From positions 6,646,501-6,710,500 of the forward strand of contig OU964924.1 in assembly GCA_918807975.1 (NCBI GenBank): a stretch of 64,000 nucleotides of DNA. Direction: 5' to 3'. The DNA comes from Aplidium turbinatum. Lineage: Eukaryota > Chordata > Ascidiacea > Aplousobranchia > Polyclinidae. Below the pieces are notes generated by a model. That model had not been told where the DNA came from, made no database searches, and was given only the letters and a program-made list of their open reading frames with translations. The translations under genes and the position numbers were made by a program. This document shows, one piece after another, positions 24,101 to 34,641 of the stretch; positions within the stretch are counted from its first letter, which is position 1, and every line of letters starts with the position of its first letter.

Positions 24101-27100
24101 AACATCATCTTCATCCCTTCTCAAAACATGCCCATACCACCTCACTCCAACAAGTTAAATGAGAATGTTGAATACAAGAATTTTTCGTAAACAACTTTTT
24201 AACTGCAACGAAGGTGCAACAAGTAAAATTTACGATCCTGGACAGCAAAAACTTTCGAAATCATTTAAGTTGTAAAGAACTGCGGCAATTATCTTTGACA
24301 GGGTATGTACCGTACAACGTACGGTCGGAATGGCCCGTTTCGGCGAGTCCGATTCGGCGAGTTCCCTATTCGGCGAGAGCCTTTTTCGGCGAGTGCCCTA
24401 TTCGGCGAGTTTTTGAAATTTTTAAAAGGAAATTATCGGGTACCGTAGCCTAATTACAATTGCCGTTTTTACATCGTTTTAACGTCGCTAAACGTTGAAA
24501 TCGTGCAGAAAGGAATAAAAAGAAAATGTTTGAACTATTAAATTAAAATTCGTCATGTCATTTCAGTTGTTTTTATTTTTGACCATCATATCAAAAACGA
24601 TACACGTCAACATAGCAAAGGTAGAAGCGACAAAACGCGAGCGTTAAAACGTGCTTGAATTCGTTATGTCAGTTCAGTTATTTTTATTTTTGACCATCAT
24701 ATCAAAAACAATACACGTCAACATAGCAGAGGTAGAAGCGACAAAACGCGAACGTTAAAGCGTGCTTGCATTCGTCATGTCAGTTCAGTTGTTTTTATTT
24801 CTGATCATGATATCAAAAACAATTCACGTCAACATAGCAAAGGTGTAGAAAAAGGTAGAAGCGACAAAACGCGAACGTTAAAACGTGCTTGTGACCGAAG
24901 TAAGTTACTGAGTTGAAAGAAATTTGGCAAGGTTGCATCACCTTCAGAAAAATTTAAGATATGAAAGAAAAATAAAACGAAGAAAATGTTACAAAAAAAA
25001 TAATGTTTTATGTCTATAAGTTAGTACTTTTGAATAGTTAAAATCATAGGCGCCTAACTATTTTTTTGGCCGTGGGGGCGAAAGCGTGTTTCATCAGCAG
25101 CAAGGTAATTTCGGCGAAATGTCACGCAGATGGATGACGTAATTATGTCGTCACACTAGGATTGCTTTTATTGCCACACTCGGAGTTATCGCTACGTTCG
25201 ACCTACCGTTAATTATTATAAACAAAGCTCGACCAAAACACATGCTATGCGTCTGCGTTGGCTAGCGGTTGATGGACTGCGACTCTTTAAGCTAAGCACA
25301 ACATAAAGTTTAGCAACGAACTAGATTTATTAGCATGAAACAAGAGACGAAAAGGTTTACTAAAAGGTATACTGTAAATGGAATGAAAATACTAACTTGA
25401 TCATATGCTTGAAAATATACCTGTTGAAAGCAAAATCATTCATGTTTACATCAATTCAACAGCACGTCACCTTTAATAAATTTAAAAGTTGCTGACATCC
25501 GTAAACAGCCCTTGAAAAATAGTTACAGAGAGACGTTTGATTAAGTTTTCGACTTGACATTGCTCCCTTTTCACCACATCGCAACTTATAGCTGACCAGC
25601 TTTCAAGTTTCAATTCGCTGTAAAACGCCCGTTTTTGTGTGGCAGATGAAACAAAAGATGCGCATATTCCCCGCCTTTGATCGGGTTTCTATGGCAACGG
25701 TCGTGTGTGCGCCATGCAGTTTGCGCGAGTCCCTTGTTGTATTGATTATGCCGCTTGTGCGACTGTGGGCAGTGCAGTTTGTACCAGCCCTTGTTACGTT
25801 GGTTAGTGGTAACCTCGGGCCGAGACTTCAAGTTCATTTTCACAGCAACCGATTCACTGCCGCGACAATTCTCTGCAGAGGTTTCAACTTTCGAAAGCGA
25901 CAGCGAGGCTGTTTGCAAGCGCATTAAGTTAAACGCACGCTGCGTCAACGTAGCAAATTATGTTGTTTTTGGGTGCATTCAACATCTGATGACATTGAAT
26001 CGACGCAAAATGGTAGATTTTTGCTATGTCACAGGCTGCAAAATCAGTCATTTTTACATTGATTCAACGTCTGCAGACGTTAAATCAACGTAAAAATGAC
26101 AGATTTTTTTGTCTGGGGTGGGATTGTAGCATCGCTACTCGTTCTAGTGATTATTTACTGCGAAGCTGTTGCGGTTTGCATTTAAAAATGTTTTTCTGCT
26201 GCCGATCGCTAGTTCATCTATTGTTTTATGTATCAATGCCGCATAAAAAGTTGCTCCCACGCGGAAATATGCGTGGGGGCCTGGCCCCCACGGCTTAGGC
26301 GCCTATGGTTAAAATGATTAGTTTGGATCAACAAATGTGTGACCTACACTCCTACAGCTTAGATTGAAAGGAAATTATCGGGTAGGCTACCGTAGCCTAA
26401 TTATACCGACCAGCAAAAATTTGTTCCAAGAACCCAGTTAGCTTAACAGTTCATTTTTACATTGTAGTAACAGAATGAAAAGGCTAACCAAATGTGTGGC
26501 CTATCGTTTTAACGTCGCTAAACGTTGAAATCGTGTAGAAAAGGGTGCTTTTGCTGACTAGGATACGTTGAAACTGAGAAACGTTCACAGAAGCCCTACG
26601 ATACGTTGCATTTTTAAGATAATGTATTCAGACGTTGAATCAATGTAGAAATGAAATGTTATGCTAAATGGGTTCTTGGAACAAATCGTAGGGCTTCTGT
26701 GAATGTTCCTCAGTTTCAAAGTATCCTAGTCATCAAAAGCTCCCTTTTCTACACGATTTCAACGTTTAGCGACGTTAACACGATAGGCCACACATTTGTT
26801 TAGCCTTTTCATTCTGTTACTACAATGTAAAAATGAACTGTGTTCTTGGAACAAATTTTTGCTGGTCGGGATAACTAGGCTACGGTACCCGATAATTTCC
26901 TTTCAATCCAAGCTGTAGGCCACACATTTGTTGGTCCAAACTAATCATTTTAACTATTCAAAAGTACTAACTTATAGACATAAACATAATCTTTTTTTTT
27001 TTTTTTTTGGAACATTTTCTTTGTTTTATTTTCCTTCATATCTTAAATTTTTTTGAAAGTGTTGCGACCGTGCCAAATTTCTTTCAACTCAGTAACTTAC

Positions 27101-30100
27101 TTCGGTCACAAGCACGTTTTATCGTTCGCGTTTTGTCGCTTCTACCTTTTTCTACACCTTTGCTATGTTGACGTGTATTGTTTTTGATATCATGATCAGA
27201 AAGAAAAACAACTGAACTGACATGACGAATTCAAGCATGTTTTAACGTTCGTGTTTTGTCGCTTCTACCTTTGCTATGTTGACGTGTATTGTTTTTCATA
27301 TGATGGTCAGAAATAAAAACAACTGAACTGACATGACGAATTTTAATTTAATAGTTCAAACATTTTCTTTTTATTCCTTTCTGCACGATTTCAACGTTTA
27401 GCGACGTTAAAACGATGTAAAAACGGCAATTATAATTAAGCTACGGTACCCGATAATTTCCTTTCAAAAATTTCAAAAACTCGCCGAATAGGGCACTCGC
27501 CGAAAAGGGCTCTAGCCGAATAGGGAACTCGCCGAATCGGACTAGTCGAATCGGACTCGCCGAATCGGACTCGCCGAATAGTAGCAGACCCACGTACGGT
27601 AGATGTGTGACTTGCTAATTTCTAGTCATATCGCTACGGACCACCTGTGCAGTCGTCGCGGACCACCAGTGGTCCGCGGACCACAGTTTGGGAAACCCTG
27701 CACTATACAATGTTGCAGTGAGTAATTGTTGAAATGTACTAAGTATATACTTGCATAGGCGTCGATTTTTTCTTAGAAGAGAGGAATACTGGGTGGGCGA
27801 GAGTATTCAAACAGATTTCATTGAATGTGTGTGTTCGCAAATTCGCAATGGTTAGTCTTTCTAACGAAGACTGCGTTTAGCGACGCTGCAGCAATTAAGC
27901 TTTAATAGATTTGATGTTTGATTTATTGCGCCTTGCGATCTTATGAGTGCAGCTAAACTAAACAAACTTCTTTGATGTTTTCCTTTGCGACCTAAAAAGC
28001 GCGTGACTCGTGACCTGTTATCTTTAAAGTGGCGCCTTCGGATTTGTTGCAAAATGTTCGGACAGGTGACTGCTGACTGTGCGGATATTGCGGTTTCGTA
28101 CCGCGCCAAGCTTATGTACAACAGGCCTCGAAATTCACTGCGGACAACCGGACATGTCTGCCGTCACAGCATGTGATGTCCGCCGGAAGTACCATCTAGA
28201 TCGGTGATCGGTCATATTTGTCCGCCAAGAAATTGCGATATAAATGGTCATTGCATAGCACGAACATTTGTTGCAAGAATATAATTTCCCGCGCATTGTA
28301 GCACGCATCCAGAAAATATAAATACTGTATCTCTTAGCTTCCGTTGAAGCAGAAAAACTTTCGATTTTTACGTTGCTTCAACGATTGGTGACATTGAATC
28401 AGCGTAACAAAGATGAATTCTTTGCTAAAAAGCAATGGGGGTACGGGTACTTCGACACTGATCACGCGCAACTGAGTTCAAGTCTTTCGTCACAATGTCT
28501 GGCTTTGATCTCCGAGTAATATTGATGGCAAGGTTGGTTATAAAATTAGATTATACGAGTAGGCTACTACAGCAAGATGCAGCAAAATTTGTTAAGTTTT
28601 GATATTACAGTAAGGAAGAAAAGGCCCAGGGAAAATTCACTTTCGCTTACATGACACACAAAAATAAACCCAAAGAAAAAAGCCCAGTGAAACTTTGCAC
28701 AGCAGAAAATAGTAACGTTAGTGTAGAAGTTTTCCGACTCGTGTCCAGAGCATTGTGACGCAAGATGCCAAACAAACTCGTTCGGTGGAAGTTAATCAGT
28801 TATGCGGCGCAATATACAGCTACACGGCGCTTTAACTCTTGAAATTCTAAAAAGCCTTCTAAACTGTAGTTAGGCTATAGTTCTCAAATTGCGAAGAATT
28901 ATCAAGATAAAGTGATTAAGTATGACGATCGAAGCTAAAACTGGTGCGTCCGCCGTAAGACTTAATTTGTCCGTCGAGATAACTGCTCAGACCGGACACG
29001 TTTGTCCACCGTCAACAAAAACGAATTTCGAGGCCTGGTACAATGTGGTCATTCAAACACGCAGCACGAGTTCAGTTGTAAAGTAGTCCTGAACAGAAAA
29101 AGGTTTATTCGACCAACTTTTTCATAATCCCTTACGCTGACCCGGAACTGAAGTTTGATGGTGACTAGAGTTGTAAATGCAAAAAAAAACGAACCAAAAA
29201 AACGAAAACGAAACCGTAAACTAGTTCAAAACTTGGGCCAAAAAAAACACGCGTTTTTTGGTTTTTATTGTTTTTTTTTCATATTTTTCTGGAAAAGTTG
29301 ACAATTTTTTACAATTTGCAGCTTAGTTTCATTATAGTGCTCTTGAAAAACATTAAACTAGTAAAAATGGTTTTATTGGTGTGCTGAAATTTCTAAGTGT
29401 TTGTGCTTGGCAGCAGCATATGTTTTTTGCATAGTCCTAAGTTGTTTCGCTTTCTTCTTCATTCTCAGGCATGTTTGTGGCAGTAGACCTGACAAACATT
29501 GAATTAATGCAATTTGATACATGACATAATGTAGATGAGTTAATTTCTTTTTCCTCTATGGAAGTTAGCCTACGATGTTAGTATACTGGTACTGGTTATT
29601 CTTGTACACACTCAATGGGTTGACAAATTTTTGGCAAAAACAAGATGGCAGTATTCAGAACACACATTACCTTGTTTGAGGTAATTTACTAATGCAAGCT
29701 ATTGCCAATAGCTTGTTTAAACATGTTTTCTAACTGATAGCTTAACAACGATGTAGCCTATATGCTTTATAAATGTTGAAACAGAAGTATTATTTTTGTG
29801 TGTAGTAAGGTCTTAGACACTTTGTCATTGATGCTTCCTGCAGGTCATTTGTGACATAATGCAAGAGATCTTATCACTGATATTTTTAGCTGTCAAAAGT
29901 AAGTGCATTTGTCAGAAAAGGTTTAGGTTAATGTTCCTTTCAAATGCCCACCACCCATGTTGACTATTGCTAGTAGGCCTAACTTTATAATACTTTTCCT
30001 GACAAGAATAAAGTTTTACCCATATTCCCGCAATGCAGGATAAAGATACAAAACAAACATCAAAGATGAAAACTTATATTATTTGGGAACTACGCTGGAG

Positions 30101-33100
30101 TAAAAAGGAGTGAGAGTTGACCTCTTGTCGTTACGCACCAATAAAACCATGATGTGTAGCCTAACTTAAATTTTTTTTTTGGTGGGTAGAGTAAGATTGA
30201 TGAAAAGTTTGGCAAAAACAGAAAAGTGCTAAAGTCTCAAAATCGTACAAACTAGTTCAAATTGGATGGATTAAGTGCAACCATACTTCTTTTAAAAATG
30301 TCTATGACAGCACAATGGTGTGATTTAGGGAAAAAAACATGACTATGACATCACAAAGGAGGGTACCCGGACATTTTGCCGAAACCCATTTTGCCGAAAG
30401 ACATTTTGCCGAAACTCATTTTGTCGATTGGACAAATTGCCGAAATTATACAAATGTATTATATGTATTATCGTAACCTAGTAACACATAAATATCATTC
30501 ACGGCAATTAGTCCTTTCGGCAATTTGTCCATTCTGCAAAATGAGTTTCGGCAAAATGTCTTTCGGCAAAATGGGTTTCGGCAAAATGTCTTTCGGCAAA
30601 ATGTCCGTGCACGACAAAGGAGTATTGAACCTCTTCAGGGAAAATAAACAACATCAAAAGGTTTCCATCTTTCACTACATTTAAATGTGATTTGGGCTAA
30701 AAGTTGTGACTTTAGCACTACACTGCTTTTGCCAAACTTTTCATCAATCTTTCCTCTACCCGATTAAAAAAAAATTGTTTTTTAAAGTTACGCATCATGG
30801 TTTTATTGGTGCACAGCAACAAGAGGTTAATTTCTTTTTATCTGAAAAAGTAGTCGCCAAAACTTGTTTTAATGTTCATAAACAGATAGCTTACCCCAGA
30901 AAACATGGGGTGGAGCTAAAAATTATCTAAATATGTTGAGCGGTTCTTGAGATATTGCCATTTTTCTATTGCTCCTTATTTATGAAGCCACCTAGTGGCT
31001 AAGGTTACTTCACTTATTATAACTCAAGAACCGCTTGTGTGATTTTCATCAAGTTTGCACCAAATGCTCATCAACTGGAACAACCTCTTGACGTTGTACT
31101 GGAGAAGGTGTGGAGTGCTGGTCAAAAGTACCTTTGTTAAGTAAAGAAACAGGATACTGACCACCTGCTCCTAACATGCCCATTAACCAAAATCCCAAGT
31201 GGCTTCGAAACTGTACACGAGTGTGGTACTGCACAATTGGCTCGACCAAATTACAGACAATACTTGAGATGTGCCAACCATAGGACACTGTTACTACTAT
31301 TTGAGACAATGAGAAATCTTTATGGCTCATGTGTTGAGACTTGAGATCTACAAAATTGCAATGAAACAATATACCAGACATAGTCTGATTTGAAATAAGT
31401 TATACGAGTTATGAGACTGTTTCTTTGTTGAAAGAGACGCTATTGCAATGAGTTTACCCTAATTGCTGCACATTGTGACATTTAATGTCAAAATAGGTAA
31501 AAAAACAAAAAAAACGAAAAAAAAACAAAAAAAACGACAAAAACAAAAAAAAACGAGCTCGTTTTTTTAAAAAACAAAAAAAAAAAACGTTTTTTTACAT
31601 CTTTAATTGTGACGTAACGAAAGTGAGACCATTCTGAAAAAAGATCAAATCGTACCCAAACGCTTTTTTTCAACGCAGCGTTGTTGCGGAATTGCTTTGT
31701 TCTGTCGGATACCTAGCGAGAGACATAGCGTAAAACAAGAAGTTGCGCTGTAGTTGGTTGGATAATTCAGCGTTTAACAAAAATGGAAATAATTGTAGCA
31801 AACACTTTATAAGTGTCATGAAAACAGGGTGGGCAAAACATATTTTGCCCACCCTATTTCAACGCCTATGTATACTTGTACAGATAATGTCAAGAAGCCC
31901 AATGCATCATATTTGCGTGAAACGTAACAAGTGTTTTAAACAAGTTATAAAAGGCTGATAAAACACATCAGGAGTGATGTTGTCACAATGCATCAGCTTG
32001 ATACAAATTGAATGTGTAAAATGTTTTTGATAAATGTTTAGACTTAAACAAAAAACCAGAGATATCTAAAGAAGGGGATACAAAGGCTTGCAGCGATTGC
32101 CTTATTCTCAAGACACTACCAGGGCGGTAGTTTGTAGCACCTTAAACATACATGTGGTTCTTTTTAATATTGCTAAAAGATTTGGGGTGCACCTGGTACA
32201 GTCATCTACAAAAGACAGTTTGCAAATATTACGTAGAACATATTTAAAAAATACTTGTTTGGAAAGACAGTTGAAAAGTTACAAGTAAGCTGTTTTTCAG
32301 CTTTTGCAGAAGGCTAGACATAAAGCAAGTTAGCCTATATGGGTTTGTTGAATAAACAAGTAACATGCAGTCAATTATATACATGCAGTGAATCATAAGC
32401 GCCGACTCTGGGGGGGGCACCCCCCCTGAATTTAGCTCGGGGTGGCTGCCCCCCGCAAATTATTAAAAAAAAATCCTAAATCAAATGTTTCTAAGTTTAG
32501 CTTTGCATTAGTTTGACCTTCATTGCGGATCAATCTCAATTAAAAGATCTACTATTCTACTTGTTGCAACAAGAGCGCTGCTCCGTGCTCCTGATAACAA
32601 AAGAAACAGAAGTACGGTAGCTGATAAACGCCAGCATGGTGCGGTTGAAGCAAACAATGATTGAAAAACGTTTTTCTTGATTTCTTCCGCTTTGTTTTTT
32701 CTTGGGAGTGTCAATAACGAGGTGCAGTTTGCTGTTTGCTCAGTTTAGTATCTACGCGTATTAAGAGCTAAAGTTCAAAGTGACCAGCATATAATTCGTA
32801 GTAGCCTACAGGCCTCGAAATTCGTTTTTGTTGACGGCGGACAAACGTGTCCAGTCTGAGCGAGCAGCTATCTCAGCGGACAAATTAAGTCTCACGGCGG
32901 ACACACCAGTTTTAGCCGTCGATCGTCATGCTTAATCACTTTATCTTGATAATAATTCTTCGCCATTTCATAACTCCTACTATGGTTTAGAAGGCTTTTT
33001 AAAAAATCAGTAAAGTCACTGTAAAAGGCTTTCATCAGACCAACGACTTGCGCTTGAAGAGTCAAAGCGCCGTGTAGCTGGTCAATACGTCACATAACTG

Positions 33101-34641
33101 ATTAACTTCCACCGAACGAGGTCGTGTAGATTATTGCATCACAATGCTCTGGGCAGGAGTCGGAAAATTTCTATACCAACGCTACTATTTTCTGCTGTGC
33201 TAAGTTTTACAGGCTTTTTTCTTTAAGTTGATTTTTGTGTGTCATGTGAGCGAAAGTGAATTTTACTTGGGTCTTTTCTTTCTTACTGTAATACCAAAAT
33301 TTAACAAATTTTGTTGCATCTTGCTGTAATAGCCTACTTGTATAATCTAATTTAGTAACCAACCTTGCCGTATCATTATTACTCGGAGATCAAAGCCAGA
33401 CATTGTGACGTAAAACGTGAACTAAATTGCGCGTGATTAGTGAAGTACCTGTACTCTTATCGATTCTGAGCAAAGAATTCACCTTTGTTACGCTGATTCA
33501 ATGTCATCAATTGTTGAAGCAACGTAAGAGTCAAAATTTCTCCTTGAATGGAAGCTAAGGGATACAGTAGGCTATTCACATTTTCTAGATGCGCGCTAGA
33601 ATGCGCTGGAAAATATATTATCGCAACAATTGTTCGTGCTATGCAATGACGATTTGTATCGCTAGTTCAGCTGTGTTATTTCTCGGCGGACAAATATGAC
33701 CGATCTAGATGGTACTTCCCGCGGACATCACATGCTGTGACGGCGGACATATCCGCCGTGAATTCCGAGGCCTGAGCCTACATTATAAAGCTTGGCAATA
33801 TACAATGGCAGATAGATGCAAACAAATATCAATGCTGACAAACAAACATCAGCATTTTGAATGTAAGCAATCAGTCGGCTAGAAAGTTTGCCCCCCCGGC
33901 AATTTTCAAAACCCGGCGCCTATGCAGTGCATATCCAGGCCTGATGCTGATAGCGCAATGCAAGTTATCATAATAAGACTATTAAACTACTGTCGTTGCC
34001 AATTGTCCGTTTATAATAAACAGAGATTATTTACAATAAACAGAAGCTTATTGTCAGACGTAATAAAAGCTTTTGTATCCCCTTCTTTAAATATCCCTGC
34101 AAAAAACTATACTGAAATAACCATTAATGTTCCAAGAAACAACATTTTTAAAGATATTTTCTTACTTTTCAAAAAATTTCAACAAAAATTTTAATGAATC
34201 CCTTGCTGTTCTTTCATCATTATACTGAAATTGTTTGTTTGTTTTTGAAAATCCAACACCAGCAGGAGCTTCAAGGAAAATCATATTTGCAATCTTGTTC
34301 CAGCTATATTCATTGATTCCTAACATTATGTTGGGTTTCACATAAAATGGGCCCAACTCTCCAAGGAAACCTCCTAATGATGAACATCCGGGACCTCCAT
34401 TGAGCCACAAAACCAATGGATCATTGGAAGGATCAGATTGAGATTCAACAAACCAATAAAACAAGCGAGTGTCATTTTCAGGATTAACATTGATATATCC
34501 AGAATATTGCTTGAAGTTTATGGGAGTATCAAGACCTGGCAAGTTGGTGATGATTTCACTAAGAACATGATTGGTGTAAAAAATTGTCAGAACAAAGGCA
34601 ACTGTAATAAATTTATACATACTTTTCTTTACATTCTGCAA
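18182..34641 (-). CDS. Serine carboxypeptidase (peptidase S10), complete paralogue, gene B
   Basis: Complete secreted or lysosomal serine carboxypeptidase of 470 residues in six exons: 34641-34166, 22661-22519, 21734-21322, 20382-20205, 19408-19332 and 18307-18182. Every junction is GT-AG and phases join without a stop. Seen in order: signal peptide (about residues 8-28), oxyanion motif NGGPGCSS (81-88), nucleophile Ser174 in GESYAG, the GDVD motif near 395-397 carrying the catalytic Asp, and His450 in NAGHEVP near the C-terminus. Length fits the family (450-480). The 77- and 126-nt last exons are hidden among unrelated frames and were placed by family motifs and phase. Intron 1 is 11.5 kb, nearly all nested transposons; smaller insertions sit in introns 2 and 5. 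Gene A lies 14.6 kb downstream in the same orientation, indicating tandem duplication. The enzyme looks functional. Confidence 0.93.
18447..18942. mobile_element. hAT (Charlie-like) element in carboxypeptidase intron 5
   Basis: Ends CAGGGGTGGGAAACC and GGTTCCCCACCCCAG enclose 496 bp, with the exact 8-bp duplication GTCTAGAC on both sides (18439-18446 and 18943-18950). Terminal TGCGGCCC words are typical of this hAT branch. It carries a short transposase relic. Confidence 0.9.
18626..18804 (+). pseudogene. hAT transposase C-terminal relic (GTF2IRD2/ZBED type)
   Basis: The plus-strand reading YRCEHFFSKLNLTKSRLRSR, then LTDKN and LRVATSSV, matches the C-terminal CE-FS-K-RSRLTD pattern of Charlie-like hAT transposases, ending near a terminal SH. 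Only about 60 residues remain. Confidence 0.75.
21859..22324. mobile_element. TTAA-flanked MITE in carboxypeptidase intron 2
   Basis: Inverted ends CACCACCCTTATTGAT and ATCGGTGAGGGTGGTG are bordered by TTAA on both sides (21855-21858 and 22325-22328). TTAA targets are used by piggyBac- and Kolobok-type transposases. There is no coding sequence, so the superfamily is open. Confidence 0.65.
23118..23800 (-). pseudogene. hAT transposase remnant, ZBED5/GTF2IRD2-like C-terminal part
   Basis: The C-terminal segment (23384-23118) has ASFWLSVAEEYPLL, then HFSTTYMCETAFSAL, NMKTKYRSRL and PRIDNLC, matching the conserved end of Charlie-like hAT transposases, with a terminal SH. Upstream pieces (23618-23385 and about 23790-23600) read as the preceding part of the same protein but lie in different frames, so this DNA-transposon gene is a frameshifted pseudogene. 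The N-terminal BED finger and most of the catalytic core are not found. Confidence 0.82.
23890..24165 (-). mobile_element. LINE 3' end fragment (RT-protein C-terminal tail)
   Basis: On the minus strand it reads VRWYGHVLRRDEDDVLRRAL and, further on, KTRKRQVEEESSKVGL. This is the strongly conserved C-terminal tail of a large group of invertebrate LINE endonuclease-reverse transcriptases. It is 5' truncated; no RT domain is present. Confidence 0.78.
25045..26307. mobile_element. hAT-type element nested in the fold-back
   Basis: Ends CATAGGCGCC(TAAC) and GGCGCCTATG are flanked by the exact 8-bp duplication GTTAAAAT (25037-25044 and 26308-26315). It interrupts the left arm of the fold-back element, which dates it later. 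No transposase is recognised; the ORFs at 25610-25948 and neighbours match nothing known. Confidence 0.85.
26027..26116. repeat. Hairpin mini-element with TTGATTCAACGT core
   Basis: Palindromic sequence centred on CTGCAG: ACATTGATTCAACGTCTG is followed by its inverse, then AAAAATGACAGATTTT and TCTGGGG. Related hairpins occur near 50930-51005, 51190-51257 and 59170-59225. It looks like a very short non-coding mobile hairpin of unknown class. Confidence 0.5.
28122..29037. mobile_element. MITE with CAGGCCTCGAAATTC ends and 6-bp target duplication
   Basis: The 15-bp inverted ends CAGGCCTCGAAATTC are flanked by GTACAA (28116-28121 and 29038-29043). Subterminal words GCGGACA and TGTCCGC recur near both ends. 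A sibling copy at 32809-33774 has the same ends, similar length and also a 6-bp duplication. The superfamily is unassigned, possibly a hAT branch with short duplications. Confidence 0.8.
30080..30850. repeat. Long inverted repeat flanking the small fold-back
   Basis: Left arm words such as GATTGATGAAAAGTTTGGCA and CACCAATAAAACCATGATG reappear inverted on the right (TGCCAAACTTTTCATCAATC; CATGGTTTTATTGGTG). Arms of roughly 250 bp enclose the fold-back at 30362-30613, making the whole region a large palindrome. Confidence 0.75.
30362..30613. mobile_element. Small fold-back element with 15-bp ACATTTTGCCGAAAG arrays
   Basis: Each end is an array of 15-bp units with core TTTTGCCGAAA, inverted between the ends, and a short AT-rich centre. 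The flanks share the 9-mer ACAAAGGAG (30353-30361 and 30614-30622). It has the same layout as the elements at 24326-27591 and 36640-42830 but a different unit sequence. Confidence 0.78.
32394..33924. mobile_element. hAT-type element with CATAAGCGCC ends
   Basis: Ends CATAAGCGCC and GGCGCCTATG, each followed inward by a C/G-tract, are flanked by CAGTGAAT and CAGTGCAT (seven of eight matching). It lies inside 32057-34099 and itself contains 32809-33774. Confidence 0.72.
32809..33774. mobile_element. Second MITE with CAGGCCTCGAAATTC ends and 6-bp duplication
   Basis: Same family as 28122-29037, inverse orientation, 966 bp. Flanks AGCCTA at 32803-32808 and 33775-33780. Shared interior words include CACATGCTGTGACGGCGGAC. 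It is the innermost of three nested elements here. Confidence 0.82.

Larger units (their letters stand above)
24326..27591. mobile_element. Fold-back element with arms of about 0.95 kb and TTCGGCGAG arrays
   Basis: Two long inverted arms meet near 26600-26690 (AGAAGCCCTACGAT and its inverse). The outer part of each arm is an array of roughly 16-bp units with the core ATTCGGCGAGT; the inner part has three (left) or two (right) repeats of about 115 bp containing ACACGTCAACATAGC. The flanks share ACGTACGGT (24317-24325 and 27592-27600). Without the nested hAT the element is about 2.0 kb. No coding sequence is seen. The architecture resembles sea urchin TU elements. Confidence 0.8.
22998..27700. 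mobile_element. hAT (Charlie-like) element, 4.7 kb with nested insertions
   Basis: Ends CAGGGTTTCCCAAAC and GTTTGGGAAACCCTG with CGGACCAC subterminal words on both sides. The flanks are the exact 8-bp duplication CACTATAC (22990-22997 and 27701-27708). It retains a minus-strand transposase relic, a LINE fragment, and a fold-back element that itself holds another hAT. It lies in intron 1 of carboxypeptidase gene B. Confidence 0.9.
29166..31605. mobile_element. hAT-type element with TAGAGTTGTAAA ends
   Basis: Ends TAGAGTTGTAAATGC and the inverse of TTTACATCTTTA, with A/T-tract plus ACG repeats inside both ends. The flanking 8-mers ATGGTGAC and ATTGTGAC differ at one base. It contains a long inverted repeat and a 252-bp fold-back element. 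Confidence 0.7.
27754..31870. mobile_element. hAT-type element, 4.1 kb with nested insertions
   Basis: Ends CATAGGCGTCGATTTT and its partner CAACGCCTATG are flanked by the exact duplication TATACTTG (27746-27753 and 31871-31878). Subterminal GGGTGGGC words occur at both ends. Two later elements (28122-29037 and 29166-31605) make up most of its length. No transposase is recognised. Confidence 0.88.
32057..34099. mobile_element. hAT element, CAGGGATATCTA family (long copy)
   Basis: The ends match the MITE at 6716-7209 and are flanked by the exact 8-bp duplication CAAAAAAC (32049-32056 and 34100-34107). The internal GCAGCGATTGCCTTATTCT block also matches that MITE in inverse orientation. Most of the extra length is the nested element 32394-33924. 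Confidence 0.87.
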
